Below are positions 16,720 to 25,703 of a DNA stretch of 64,000 bases, one piece after another (the first letter of the stretch is position 1; every line of letters starts with the position of its first letter). The position numbers and the translations under genes were made by a program. The stretch spans positions 744,001 to 808,000 of the forward strand of contig NZ_FQVN01000003.1 of assembly GCF_900129375.1 (NCBI RefSeq), read 5' to 3'. Source of the DNA: Streptoalloteichus hindustanus. Lineage in GTDB: Bacteria; Actinomycetota; Actinomycetes; Mycobacteriales; Pseudonocardiaceae. The notes under the pieces are model-generated. The model was given only the letters and a program-made list of their open reading frames with translations. It did no database searches and was not told the DNA's origin.

Positions 16720-16997
16720 GTCCCGGATCTGCCAGGGCGTGGACGGCTCCCGCGTCGCTCAGCACCGCACGTTGTCTACTCCCCCGTTGTCTAGGGGTGG
16801 AACCCCCCACTTCAAACGTCGCATCCGGGGCTGACAGAACAGGGCCTCGCCGCGTCACCCACAGGGGCAGAGGTTCGAGAAACCCCCGCCCGGGTGGCCG
16901 GAGGGCGCTTCTCCCCGCCCGAGGCCGGCACTCCCGGCCTGTCGGTCCCGCGTCCTCGTCACCACACGGGAAGCGGACGCTGGGCGCGCCGCACGCA

Positions 16998-17035
16998 CAG
17001 GGGCCCGGAACCGCATGGTGCGGCTCCGGGCCCCT
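16998..17035 (-). terminator. terminator of the ctaE-qcrCAB operon
   Basis: A long GC-rich stem (CAGGGGCCCGGA with its complement, extended by CCGCA/TGCGG) lies 26 bases after the qcrB stop. Confidence 0.85.
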
Positions 17036-17060
17036 GAGGTGACGTGACGGCAGCGCCGGA

Positions 17061-18722
17061 TCAGTGCTGGGTCTCGGTCAGCTCCTTGTGCCCGACCGGG
17101 GGCTCCACGCCCTCGGCGCCAAGGCGCTCCTTGCCGGCCTCCTGCTCGTGCCGGGCCCGCTCCAGGGCCGTGGTCTCCTCGGCCGGGTCGGGCCGCAGGA
17201 AGCTGCCCCGGACCGGGTGGCCCGCGGAGCCGAGCTTGTTCATCTTCTTCGGCACCGAGGCGCCCTGGTACTCCAGCGGCACCGCGTGGCCGTGCGCGTC
17301 CACGCCGCCCAGCGGCTGGTGCACCTCGATGAACTCACCGTGCGGCAGGCGCTTGATGATGCCGGTCTCGACGCCGTGCTCCAGCACCTCGCGGTCCGAC
17401 CGCTGCAGGCCGATGCAGATCCGGTAGGTGAAGTAGTACGCGATCGGCGGCAGCAGGAGCAGGCCGATGCGGCCGGCCCAGGTCATCGCGTTCAGCGAGA
17501 TGTTGAACTTGTCCGCGACGATGTCGTTGAACGCCGACACCATGCCGACACCGATGAAGGTGATCGCCATCATGCCCAGGCCGGTGCGGACCGGAACGTC
17601 GCGCGGCCGCTGGAGCAGGTTGTGGTGCGCGGTGTCCTTGGTGAGCTTCCGCTCGATCGCCGGGTAGGCCAACGCCATCACGAAGACGAACGTCATGCCG
17701 CCGACGGCCGGGAAGAAGGTCGCCGGGATCATCCAGTTGCCGAGGTAGACCTCCCACGCGGGCCACAGCCGCAGGAAGCCGTCCGACCAGGCCACGTACC
17801 AGTCGGGCTGGGTCGCCGCGGACACCTGCGCCGCGTTGTACGGGCCGATGTTCCAGATCGGGTTGATCTGGAACAGACCCGCCATCAGCACCAGCACGCC
17901 GAGGGTGACGAAGAAGAACGCGCCCGCCTTGGCGGCGAACACCGGCATGATCCGGACGCCGACGACGTTGGTCTCCTTGCGGCCCACGCCGGGGAACTGG
18001 GTGTGCTTCTGGTACCAGACGATCGCCAGGTGTGCGGCCACCAGCGCCAGGATGATGCCCGGCAGCAGCAGGATGTGCACCGTGTAGAGCCGCGGGATGA
18101 TCTCGGTGCCCGGGAACTCGCCGCCGAACAGCGCCCAGTGCACCCAGGTGCCCAGGATCGGGACCGACAGCACGATGCCGGACATGATCCGCAGACCGGT
18201 GCCGGAGAGCAGGTCGTCCGGCAGCGAGTAGCCGGTGAAGCCCTCGAACATGCCGACGATGAACAGCAGCACGCCGATCAGCCAGTTGATCTCACGCGGC
18301 TTGCGGAACGCGCCGGTGAAGAACACGCGGAACATGTGCGCGACGAGCGAGGCCATGAACAGCAGCGCCGCCCAGTGGTGGAGCTGCCGCGCGAACAGGC
18401 CGCCCCGCACCTCGAAGGTGATGTGCAGCGAGGACTCGAACGCCCGCGACATGTGCACGCCGCGCAGGTTGTCGAACGGGCCCTGGTACTGCACCTCGGC
18501 CATCGACGGGTCGAAGAACAGCGTCAGGTAGATGCCCGACAGCAGCAGGACGACGAAGCTGTACAGGGCGATCTCGCCCAGCATGAACGACCAGTGCGTC
18601 GGGAACACCTTGTTGAACTGCCGACGCAGCCCCGCCGCCATGCGGAAGCGCTCGTCGGCCTCCCTCGCGGCGTTGACCACACGGCCGCCCGACGCCTTGG
18701 CAGGCGTGGTGATGGCACTCAT
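17061..18722 (-). CDS. qcrB: cytochrome bc1 complex cytochrome b subunit
   Basis: 553 residues, multi-spanning membrane protein of complex III, carrying the two b haems and the quinol sites. Haem-ligand region [21 protein letters not shown] and the later WVHWALF helix are present, and the [10 protein letters not shown] Qo-site segment (PEWY equivalent) is intact. The soluble C-terminal extension beyond residue 420 is typical of actinobacterial QcrB. The ATG at 18722 overlaps the qcrA stop by four bases (ATGA). This subunit is the target site of drugs such as Q203 in Mtb. Confidence 0.97.
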   Translation of the reverse strand: MSAITTPAKASGGRVVNAAREADERFRMAAGLRRQFNKVFPTHWSFMLGEIALYSFVVLLLSGIYLTLFFDPSMAEVQYQGPFDNLRGVHMSRAFESSLHITFEVRGGLFARQLHHWAALLFMASLVAHMFRVFFTGAFRKPREINWLIGVLLFIVGMFEGFTGYSLPDDLLSGTGLRIMSGIVLSVPILGTWVHWALFGGEFPGTEIIPRLYTVHILLLPGIILALVAAHLAIVWYQKHTQFPGVGRKETNVVGVRIMPVFAAKAGAFFFVTLGVLVLMAGLFQINPIWNIGPYNAAQVSAATQPDWYVAWSDGFLRLWPAWEVYLGNWMIPATFFPAVGGMTFVFVMALAYPAIERKLTKDTAHHNLLQRPRDVPVRTGLGMMAITFIGVGMVSAFNDIVADKFNISLNAMTWAGRIGLLLLPPIAYYFTYRICIGLQRSDREVLEHGVETGIIKRLPHGEFIEVHQPLGGVDAHGHAVPLEYQGASVPKKMNKLGSAGHPVRGSFLRPDPAEETTALERARHEQEAGKERLGAEGVEPPVGHKELTETQH

Positions 18723-19840
18723 GACTTGCGCTCCCAGAAGCCAGGACCGATCGGCTCGATGAAGTCGCCGCGGGCGACGAAGTACCCGTCCTCGTCCACC
18801 GTGATCGGAAGCTGCGGCAGCGCGCGCGTCGCCGGGCCGAACATCGGCTTGCCGTAGGTGAACACGTCGAACTGCGACTGGTGGCACGGGCACAGCAGGC
18901 GGCCCGTCTGCTGCTCGTACAGCGAGGTCGGGCAGCCCAGGTGCGTGCAGATCTTCGAGTAGGCGTAGTAGTCGCCGTAGTTGAAGTCCTCCTGGCCCTT
19001 GCGCTTGACCACGTGCTGGTTGGACCGCAACCGGATCAGCATGACCGGGTTGTCCGACCGGCGGAGGGCCTTGACCAGCTTCTCCGGGTCGTGGCGCTCG
19101 GACTCGCGGAACGGGAAGACCGTCTCGAAGCCGCCGGCGTCGAGGTCCTCCGGCCGCACCAGCACGACCTCGTGCGGGTCACCGGTGTCGCGCCGCAGGT
19201 AGATCTTCTCGCCGCTCTCCGGCTTCCAGCCGGTGTGCCACAGCGAGTCCTTGTCGTCGCTCTTGGCCCACGGGTCGCGGACCAGGCCGCCCAGGGTGAA
19301 CAGGCCGGCGCCCACGGCGAACATGCCGCCGGCGAAGCCCAGCGAGCGCTTGATCACCGACCGCCGGCCGAGGCCGGAGGTCGCGGCCGCGTCGCCGAGC
19401 AGCGCGCCGATGGTCTTCTGGTCGACCGCCTCGGACGGGCCGTCGTGCCGCTGCTGGACCGCGATCTCCTCGTTGAAGAAGCGCTTCGCGTGCGCCAGCA
19501 CGCCGATGCCCAGCGCGAGGATGCACACGCCCAGGGTCAGGCCCAGCATCGGGGTGTAGAGCGAGTAGAGCAGCTCGCCGTCGGTGAACGGACCCTTGTA
19601 CCGCCAGGGCCAGAAGAGGTAGACGGCGACGAAGGCCAGGCCGGCCAGGCCGGAGAGGACGAACCAGGCGGCGACGCCGCGCTCCGCGCGCCGCTCGGCC
19701 CTGGTGCCCTTGACCGGCCACCGGTCGGCGTAGTGCACGAGCTCCACGCCGTCCAGGTTGGTGCCGAGCTTGACCAGGTCGTCGCGGCTCATGTCGGCGA
19801 GCTCTGCCTCGCCGGGCAGGTCCTTGCGCTGCTCGCTCAT
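18719..19840 (-). CDS. qcrA: cytochrome bc1 complex Rieske iron-sulfur subunit
   Basis: 373 residues. Three N-terminal membrane helices (around 60-80, 95-118 and 170-190) are the actinobacterial arrangement. The Rieske [2Fe-2S] ligands are CTHLGC and CPCHQS. It passes electrons from quinol to the dihaem cytochrome QcrC. The start is ATG 19840 (MSEQRK), overlapping the qcrC stop as ATGA; both junctions of the operon show this translational coupling. Confidence 0.97.
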   Translation of the reverse strand: MSEQRKDLPGEAELADMSRDDLVKLGTNLDGVELVHYADRWPVKGTRAERRAERGVAAWFVLSGLAGLAFVAVYLFWPWRYKGPFTDGELLYSLYTPMLGLTLGVCILALGIGVLAHAKRFFNEEIAVQQRHDGPSEAVDQKTIGALLGDAAATSGLGRRSVIKRSLGFAGGMFAVGAGLFTLGGLVRDPWAKSDDKDSLWHTGWKPESGEKIYLRRDTGDPHEVVLVRPEDLDAGGFETVFPFRESERHDPEKLVKALRRSDNPVMLIRLRSNQHVVKRKGQEDFNYGDYYAYSKICTHLGCPTSLYEQQTGRLLCPCHQSQFDVFTYGKPMFGPATRALPQLPITVDEDGYFVARGDFIEPIGPGFWERKS

Positions 19841-20643
19841 GCCTTGCTCCCGATCCACAGGGTCACGCCGACCAGCGCGGCGATGCCCACGATCCACGCG
19901 ATCAGGCCCTCGGGGCCAGGACCGTAGCCGCCCAGGGCGTTGCCGCCCGGGTTGTTGCGGCCGTCGGTGACCGACTTGACGTAGGCGATGATGTCCTTCT
20001 TCTCCTCCGGCGAGAGCTGCCGGTCGGAGAACTTCGGCATGTTCTGCGGGCCGGTGAGCATGGCCGTGTAGAGCTGGTCCTCGGTCACGCCGTCCAGCGT
20101 CGGGGCGAACTTGCCGGAGGACAGCGCGCCGCCGCGGCCGGTGAAGTTGTGGCAGGAGGCGCAGTTCAGCCGGAACAGCTCGCCGCCGCGGGCCGCGTTG
20201 GCGCCGCGCAGCGCCTCGCCGCGCTCCTCGGGCCGGTTGGGGCCGCCGCCGCGGGACTGGACGAACGCGACGAGCGCGTCGATCTCCTCGGGGCTGAACT
20301 TGGCCGGCTTGCGCTCGGCCTGGGCCTCCTGGCGGACCATGGGCATGCGGCCGGAGGAGACCTGGAAGTAGACGGCGGCGCCGCCGACACCGATCAGGCT
20401 GGTGCCCCGGTCCTTCTCGCCCTGCAGGTTCGCGCCGTGGCAGCTGATGCAGGAGGTGTTGTAGATCTGCTCACCCTGCCGGATCAGCGCGGGGTCCTCG
20501 GCGGCGTTGGCCATCTGCGGCTTCGGGGTGAACACGGCGTACAGCGCGCCCGCGCTGAGCAACGCGATGCCCAGCGCGAGCAGGCCGGCGACCCGCCGCC
20601 GCAGCTTTGAGCGCGGGCGGGTCCGTTGCTTGTTGGTGGTCAT
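19837..20643 (-). CDS. qcrC: dihaem cytochrome c subunit of bc1
   Basis: 268 residues. An N-terminal hydrophobic segment (about 18-38) is followed by two c-type haem sites, CISCH and CASCH, and a C-terminal membrane anchor ([18 protein letters not shown]). In actinobacteria QcrC fuses the roles of cytochrome c1 and c and hands electrons directly to the aa3 oxidase in a supercomplex. ATG 20643 is preferred over the upstream TTG because AAGGG directly abuts that codon. Confidence 0.96.
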   Translation of the reverse strand: MTTNKQRTRPRSKLRRRVAGLLALGIALLSAGALYAVFTPKPQMANAAEDPALIRQGEQIYNTSCISCHGANLQGEKDRGTSLIGVGGAAVYFQVSSGRMPMVRQEAQAERKPAKFSPEEIDALVAFVQSRGGGPNRPEERGEALRGANAARGGELFRLNCASCHNFTGRGGALSSGKFAPTLDGVTEDQLYTAMLTGPQNMPKFSDRQLSPEEKKDIIAYVKSVTDGRNNPGGNALGGYGPGPEGLIAWIVGIAALVGVTLWIGSKA

Positions 20644-20694
20644 GGTGTGCGGCAACCCTTGCTGGTCGAGTTCGGGCTCGGACGCGCCGAGGGC

Positions 20695-21306
20695 TCAGGG
20701 AACCAGGTAGATGGTGGCGAACAGGCCGATCCACACGATGTCGACGAAGTGCCAGTAGTACGACACGACGATCGCGGCGGTGGCCTGGGCCGGCGTGAAC
20801 TTGCTCAGCTTCGTCCGGACGAGCAGGTACACGAACGCGATGAGGCCGCCGACGACGTGCAGGCCGTGGAAACCAGTGGTCAGGTAGAACACCGTGCCGT
20901 AGGCCGACGAGGAGATCGTCGTCCCGTGGTGGGTGACCATCTGGTAGTACTCGCCAGCCTGGCCGGCCACGAAGATGAGGCCGAGCACCAGCGTGATCGT
21001 GTACCAGAGCCGCAGCCCGAAGACGTCACCCTGCTCCGCCTTGAACACGCCCCACTGGCAGGTGAACGAGGACGCCACCAGGATGATCGTGAACGGGAGG
21101 GCGTACGCCAGGTTCAGCTCGGTCGGCTCCGGCGGCCAGTGGCCCTCGTTCTGGGCCTTCACCGTGAAGAACATGGCGAACAGCCCGGCGAAGAACATCA
21201 GCTCGCTGGACAGCCAGACGATGGTGCCGACGCTGACCATGTTGGGCCGGTTCAGCGAGTGCACGCGCTGGCCGATGGAGGGCGCTGCCGTTGTCACGCG
21301 ACGCAT
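20695..21306 (-). CDS. ctaE: cytochrome c oxidase subunit III
   Basis: 203 residues with five to six membrane helices. Recognisable segments are [27 protein letters not shown] and the C-terminal [10 protein letters not shown] ... [14 protein letters not shown]. It is the accessory subunit of the aa3-type oxidase. It is the first gene of the ctaE-qcrCAB unit, 51 bp before qcrC. The ATG at 21306 gives the same length as the Mtb protein; a GTG three codons inside is possible. Confidence 0.96.
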   Translation of the reverse strand: MRRVTTAAPSIGQRVHSLNRPNMVSVGTIVWLSSELMFFAGLFAMFFTVKAQNEGHWPPEPTELNLAYALPFTIILVASSFTCQWGVFKAEQGDVFGLRLWYTITLVLGLIFVAGQAGEYYQMVTHHGTTISSSAYGTVFYLTTGFHGLHVVGGLIAFVYLLVRTKLSKFTPAQATAAIVVSYYWHFVDIVWIGLFATIYLVP

Positions 21307-21392
21307 TATGGCTTGCGGATATCCAGGCCGCCCGGTCGGGTCCGGCCGTTGCGGGTGATCGTGCGGGGTATCACAGAGGGTGAGGAGCACTG

Positions 21393-21947
21393 GTGGGACT
21401 ACTGGGCCGGTTGCGGGACCGCTGGCGGGCCGGGCGATCGCCGGGGCTCGACGTCGACGATCCCGCGCTGGTGGTCGTGGCGACGGCGTTCGACGACACC
21501 GAGGCGGCCTCGGCGGCGCTGGCCCGCGCCGAGCGGTGGCGGGCCGACGAGCCGGCGGTGTTGCGGCACCACCTCGTGCTGCCGCAGGAGGCGGTGGAGC
21601 GGGCCCGCGAGTTGCTCGCGCAGGACGACTGGCGGCTGGACGAGTTCGACGAGGCCCACGATCCCGTTGCCGGCAACGACATCCCGGGCGCGGAGGTCGC
21701 GCCGAGGTCGGACGCCGACCACGAACCCGGACCCGGGCCCCGTCCGGAGACCACCCGGGAGACCACCGGCGGGAACATCCGGGAGAACACCGGGGACAGC
21801 GCGCCGGGGACGGCCCGGTTGGTCGCGGTTCGCGTGCAGAAGCTGGACGCCCTGCACTGCGCGCAGGAGCGCTCGCGCATGGCCAGCCTCGCCCAGCGGC
21901 TGGGCGGGGACGCGCTGGGTTGGGACGCACTACAGCTACCCCGGTGA
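21393..21947 (+). CDS. hypothetical protein
   Basis: 184 residues. The N-terminal half ([33 protein letters not shown]) looks like a small alpha/beta fold. The middle (95-135) is Pro/Asp/Thr-rich and probably disordered. The C-terminal part, [29 protein letters not shown], is again ordered. GTG at 21393 has GAGGAG seven bases upstream. Divergent from ctaE, and followed by a response-regulator-like gene and trpD on the same strand. Not recognised. Confidence 0.7.
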   Translation: MGLLGRLRDRWRAGRSPGLDVDDPALVVVATAFDDTEAASAALARAERWRADEPAVLRHHLVLPQEAVERARELLAQDDWRLDEFDEAHDPVAGNDIPGAEVAPRSDADHEPGPGPRPETTRETTGGNIRENTGDSAPGTARLVAVRVQKLDALHCAQERSRMASLAQRLGGDALGWDALQLPR

Positions 21948-21994
21948 CGCCCGATAGCATCCAACGGCCCGACAGCGCAGAGCGGGAGGCGCCC

Positions 21995-22405
21995 ATGAGC
22001 ACGCAGATGCTGACGATCCTGGTGTTCAGCCACCGGCCGGAGGTGCGTGAGGCGATCATCACCGCCGTGGGTCGGCGGCCGGCGGCCGACCTCGGCCGCG
22101 TGCACTACGTCGAGGCCGCGACGATCGCCGAGGTGCTGGGGGTCGTCGACGCCGGCGGCGTCGACCTGGCGATCCTCGACGGCGAGGCCCAGCCCACCGG
22201 TGGCATGGGGCTGTCCCGGCAGCTGAAGAACGAGCTGGCGGACTGCCCCCCGATCGTGGTGGCGGTGCGCCGCAGGGACGACCGGTGGCTGGCCACCTGG
22301 TCGCAGGCCGACGCCGTGATCGTGCACCCGCTGGACCCGCTGGCCGCCGCCGAGACCGTGGCCGAGGTGCTGCGGTCGCACCGGTCGCCAGCGCTGCGCG
22401 GCTGA
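21995..22405 (+). CDS. receiver-like (CheY-fold) protein, probably degenerate
   Basis: 136 residues with the alternating pattern of a receiver domain: [15 protein letters not shown] (beta1), [18 protein letters not shown] (beta3 with Asp) and [21 protein letters not shown] (end). The beta1 acidic pair is missing and the usual Lys of beta5 is not evident, so phosphorylation is doubtful. No output domain. ATG 21995 follows GGGAGG. Only 10 bp before trpD, so co-transcription is likely; the same kind of protein precedes trpD in related actinobacteria as I recall. Confidence 0.7.
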   Translation: MSTQMLTILVFSHRPEVREAIITAVGRRPAADLGRVHYVEAATIAEVLGVVDAGGVDLAILDGEAQPTGGMGLSRQLKNELADCPPIVVAVRRRDDRWLATWSQADAVIVHPLDPLAAAETVAEVLRSHRSPALRG

Positions 22406-22415
22406 GGCGGTGGCG

Positions 22416-23504
22416 ATGGCTGACCGGACCCCGCCGCCCCCCCGTTCCGCTCCCGCGCCGGCCCGCGGCTGGTCAGCGTTGCTGAACCGCCTGGTCGGCG
22501 GGGAGGACCTCTCGGCAGAGGACACCGCGTGGGCGATGGACCAGGTGATGTCCGGTGTGGCCACCCCGGCGCAGGTCGCCGGGTTCGCGGTGGCGTTGCG
22601 CGCCAAGGGCGAGACCCCCGGGGAGATCGGCGGCATGGCCGCCGCGATGCTGCGGCACGCCCGTCGGGTGGAGCTGGACGTCCGCGCCGTGGACGTGGTC
22701 GGCACCGGCGGCGACCGCGCCGGCACCGTGAACATCTCCACGATGGCCGCCCTGGTGACGGCCGCCGCCGGAGCGCCGGTCGTCAAGCACGGCAACCGCG
22801 CGGCCTCGTCGAAGTGCGGCACCGCCGACGTGCTGGAGGCGCTCGGCGTGGCGATCGACCTGCCACCGGAGGGCGTGCGCCGGTGCGTCACCGAGCTGGG
22901 TGTCGGTTTCTGCTTCGCGCCGGTCTTCCACCCGACGATGCGGTACGCGGCGGGTCCGCGCCGCGAGCTGGGCATCCCCACCGCGTTCAACTTCCTCGGT
23001 CCGCTGACCAACCCGGCGGGGGCCGAGGTGGGGCTGATCGGGTGCGCCGACCCGCGGATGGCGCCGGTGATGGCCGAGGTGTTCGCCGCGCGCGGCGCCA
23101 GCGTGCTGCTGGTGCGGGGCGACGACGGGCTGGACGAGATCACCACGACCAGCACGACCACCGCCTGGGTGGTGCGGGACGGCGCGGTGCGGCGGACCGT
23201 CGTGGACGCGGCCGACCTCGGGGTGGCCCCGGCCCGGCCGGAGGACCTGCTGGGCGGGGACGCGCTGGTGAACGCCGAGGCCGTGCGGGAGCTCGTGGCG
23301 GGCAAGCCCGGGCCGGTGCGGGACGCGGTGCTGCTCAACGCCGCGGGCGCGCTGGCCGCGCACCGGGGCTTCGGCGCCGACCTGACCGAGGACCTGCGGG
23401 CCGGTCTGGGCCGGGCGGCGGAGGCGGTGGACAGCGGTGCCGCCGCGGACCTGCTCGACCGGTGGGCGGAGCTGTCCACGGCGCTGCGCTCCGAACTCGC
23501 CTGA
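22416..23504 (+). CDS. trpD: anthranilate phosphoribosyltransferase
   Basis: 362 residues. Second step of tryptophan synthesis: anthranilate + PRPP to phosphoribosylanthranilate. The PRPP site [15 protein letters not shown] and [21 protein letters not shown] are intact. The later [10 protein letters not shown] (acidic metal site) is also present. ATG 22416 is chosen over GTG 22410 because GAGG stands eight bases before it. Located apart from other trp genes, beside the respiratory operon, as in Mycobacterium and Streptomyces. Confidence 0.97.
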   Translation: MADRTPPPPRSAPAPARGWSALLNRLVGGEDLSAEDTAWAMDQVMSGVATPAQVAGFAVALRAKGETPGEIGGMAAAMLRHARRVELDVRAVDVVGTGGDRAGTVNISTMAALVTAAAGAPVVKHGNRAASSKCGTADVLEALGVAIDLPPEGVRRCVTELGVGFCFAPVFHPTMRYAAGPRRELGIPTAFNFLGPLTNPAGAEVGLIGCADPRMAPVMAEVFAARGASVLLVRGDDGLDEITTTSTTTAWVVRDGAVRRTVVDAADLGVAPARPEDLLGGDALVNAEAVRELVAGKPGPVRDAVLLNAAGALAAHRGFGADLTEDLRAGLGRAAEAVDSGAAADLLDRWAELSTALRSELA

Positions 23505-23530
23505 GCGACACGAACTCGTCTGAGCGATAC
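23493..23530. repeat. 19-bp tandem duplication spanning the trpD stop
   Basis: Unit GAACTCGCCTGAGCGACAC (23493-23511) is repeated with two changes at 23512-23530, so the TGA stop is duplicated. Confidence 0.75.
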
Positions 23531-23676
23531 GGGCTCGGGCGGCGACGCCGGGCACCAAGCCGCGACGCCGCTGCCCACGGCAGGGCGCTCCCGCGCTCTC
23601 CCGGCTTCTCAGCGCGCTTCTGCGCGCCCTGACCAGCCCCGGGGCATCCCTGAACTGTCCTGTGTGGCCAGGCGTC

Positions 23677-23904
23677 TCAGGACGCGCTCTGGAAGGTCCT
23701 GCGACACGCGCTGGGGCCGGTGCCCCGGCCGACGCGCGAACCGGCGACGCGGGAACGCCCGAAGCCGTGGCCGCAGGCCACCGCGACCTCATTCAGGGAC
23801 AGCGAGATCTCGTCCAGGGACAGCGAGATCCGCTCCAGCAACCACCGACGGGGCACGAGCTTCCGCCCGGCAGAGATGTCGGGACGCGTGCCGGAGATCA
23901 CCAT
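23677..23904 (-). pseudogene. remnant of a GlxA/AraC-type regulator C-terminus
   Basis: A 75-codon frame contains VPRRWLLERISLSLDE and NEVAVACGHGF, resembling the second AraC helix-turn-helix (RWLLxxR ... LSLDEVAxxCGFGS). A 21-bp direct repeat (23794-23835, core CAGGGACAGCGAGATC) duplicates the SLDEISLSLNE segment. What follows is scrambled until a vague RRTFQ. No N-terminal DJ-1/PfpI or first helix-turn-helix is present. I read it as a decayed fragment; a spurious match is possible. Confidence 0.4.
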
Positions 23905-23932
23905 CGATCCGCGGGGCCGACGACAGGAAGCG

Positions 23933-23966
23933 GAAAGGGCGGCACCCGTGCGGGTGCCGCCCTTTC
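23933..23966 (-). terminator. terminator of the ctaC-ctaF unit
   Basis: A 15-bp perfect stem (GAAAGGGCGGCACCC) with GTGC loop lies 22 bases after the ctaF stop; the plus-strand AAA gives a short U-run in the minus-strand RNA. Confidence 0.88.
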
Positions 23967-23987
23967 ACACGACTCGGGGTCGTCGAC

Positions 23988-24386
23988 TCACTCGTGGCCG
24001 GGGCCCACGTGGTACTCGAACACCAGGCCGGCGACCATGATCAGGATGATCGGCACCGCGATCACGAGCATCCACACGTGGAAGAAGGCGACCGCGACAC
24101 CGCCCAGCGCCGCCGCGGCGGCCAGGCCCACCGGCCAGTAGCTGCCGGGGCTGAAGAAGCCCAGCTCGCCCGCGCCGTCGCTGATCTCGGCGTCCGGGTT
24201 GTCCTCCGGCCGCGTCTCCACGCGGCGGGCGACGAACCGGAAGTACGTGCCGATGATCAGCGACAGGCCGCCGGTGAGGGTGATCGCGGTGATGCCCACC
24301 GGCTCCTTGGCCAGGAACCCGTAGACGATCGCCGCCCCGAAGAAGAAGATCGTGATGACCTCGAAGAGCCGCGCTTCGACCTTCAT
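23988..24386 (-). CDS. ctaF: cytochrome c oxidase subunit IV (actinobacterial)
   Basis: 132 residues with four membrane helices: VITIFFFGAAIVYGFLA, ITAITLTGGLSLIIGTYF, a third after a polar loop (VGLAAAAALGGVAVAFF) and the last VIAVPIILIMVAGLVF. This is the small actinobacterial subunit encoded with ctaC. Ends HVGPGHE. Fifty bp downstream of ctaC on the same strand. Confidence 0.95.
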   Translation of the reverse strand: MKVEARLFEVITIFFFGAAIVYGFLAKEPVGITAITLTGGLSLIIGTYFRFVARRVETRPEDNPDAEISDGAGELGFFSPGSYWPVGLAAAAALGGVAVAFFHVWMLVIAVPIILIMVAGLVFEYHVGPGHE

Positions 24387-24436
24387 GGTTGCTGTCCTCG
24401 CTCTCGCCGTCCGTCGCCGCTTCGTTCGGGGGTCCG

Positions 24437-25363
24437 TCAGCGTCCGTTACCGGACGCCTCGCGGACGGTGCGGTTGGTGTCGAACGGCTTGGTGGTGACC
24501 GCCTGCCCCGCGCACAGCTCGCCGCAGTTCATCGCGGTCAGCGCCTCGGCGGCGGTGTAGGCCCTGCCCGTCTGCGGGTTGTTCCTGGTCCGCAGGTCCA
24601 TGTAGTTCCTGAACTTGTCGGGGGACAGCGCCCGCACCTCGAAGTTCATCATCGAGTGGTACGTGCCGCAGAGCTCGGCGCACCGGCCCACGAAGGAGCC
24701 CTCGCGGTCGATGGTGTTCTGGAAGACGTTGTCCTGGCTGTTCTTCTCCGGCCGGGGCAGCGTGTCCCGCTTGAAGTGCCACTGCGGCACGAAGAAGGAG
24801 TGGATGACGTCCTTCGACGAGAGCTGGTACCGCACGACCTCGTTGGCCGGCACGACCAGCAACGGGATCTCCTGGCTGGTGCCGACGGTGCGGACCGGGT
24901 TGCCGTCCGGGGTCTTGTAGCCCGGGTAGCTGAACTCCCAGTTCCACTTGAACGACACCACGTCGACCGTGGTGCTCGGCTCCTTCTCCTTGTCCAGGAC
25001 GAAGGTCTGCGTCGTCGCCGTGAAGTAGAAGAGCACGACCACGATGACCAGGGGGAGCGCGGTGTAGATGAACTCCAGCGGCACGTTGTACTGCGTCTGC
25101 CGCGGCATCTCCTCCGACTTCTTGCGGTGGAAGACCACCGGCCAGAGGATCAACGCCCACACGATCACGCCGACCACGAGCGCGGCGACGACCGACCAGG
25201 TCCACAGATCGCGCATCCGCTCGGCCTGCGGAGTGACGCTCTGCGGCCATCCGAAGCGCAGGACCTCCTCCGCGGAGCAGCCGGTGGCCGCCACGCCAAC
25301 CAGGCCCACCAGGCCGGAGATCTTGGCCAGCCGCGCTGCCCGGGTGCCCACCTTCAGGCCCAC
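24437..25363 (-). CDS. ctaC: cytochrome c oxidase subunit II
   Basis: 308 residues. Signal peptide with a lipobox-like GVAATGC (lipid attachment likely), two membrane helices (about 50-75 and 95-118), then the periplasmic-side cupredoxin domain. CuA ligands are visible: His in VIHSFFVPQWHF, then CAELCGTYHSMM. It receives electrons from QcrC. The GTG at 25363 is chosen because GAGGAGG lies ten bases upstream; the frame extends further but that part is low-quality sequence. Confidence 0.96.
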   Translation of the reverse strand: MGLKVGTRAARLAKISGLVGLVGVAATGCSAEEVLRFGWPQSVTPQAERMRDLWTWSVVAALVVGVIVWALILWPVVFHRKKSEEMPRQTQYNVPLEFIYTALPLVIVVVLFYFTATTQTFVLDKEKEPSTTVDVVSFKWNWEFSYPGYKTPDGNPVRTVGTSQEIPLLVVPANEVVRYQLSSKDVIHSFFVPQWHFKRDTLPRPEKNSQDNVFQNTIDREGSFVGRCAELCGTYHSMMNFEVRALSPDKFRNYMDLRTRNNPQTGRAYTAAEALTAMNCGELCAGQAVTTKPFDTNRTVREASGNGR

Positions 25364-25703
25364 TGCTCGACGCCTCCTCGCTGACTGATCCGCACTCCTC
25401 GCGGCGGTCGTCTGTCGATCGCCGCCGGCCCCCGTTCCGCAGGGGCCGACGTGCGGTGACGGCACACCGCCGGAGTCGCGGGGAAGCGTAGCCCAGCAAC
25501 AGCGGTGCTACCGCTCGGGGGTGATTCACAAAGGGTGCCGCGTACATCACTCCTTCGAGTGGTCAGCGACACCGCGGCCGGCCGTCGGCGTCGCCGGGGG
25601 CGGACCGGGTCCGACGGGCATACTGGGCAACCAGGAGACTGCCGGGGAGCCTGACGGCCGGAAGCCGGTTTCAGGAAGACGGAACGGAAGGTGCGCGAGA
25701 CGC
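25364..25703. other. divergent promoter region, ctaC / asnB
   Basis: 340 bp between divergent genes. A CATACT hexamer near 25620 may serve asnB. No ORF, repeat or named operator could be supported. Confidence 0.4.

Larger units (their letters stand above)
16483..17060. other. non-coding gap with tandem duplications
   Basis: No supportable gene. Contains a 23-bp direct repeat (16674-16719), a second pair of GTTGTCTA motifs near 16770-16795, and the qcr operon terminator at its right end. Confidence 0.6.

Noticed and set aside
16534-16794. Plus-strand frame in the gap after the AsnC-domain gene
   Set aside because: Arg/Pro-rich, crosses the 23-bp tandem repeat, and has no ribosome-binding site or motif.
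20695-22062. N-terminally extended ctaE frame
   Set aside because: Conserved sequence begins at ATG 21306; the upstream part is antisense to two plus-strand genes.
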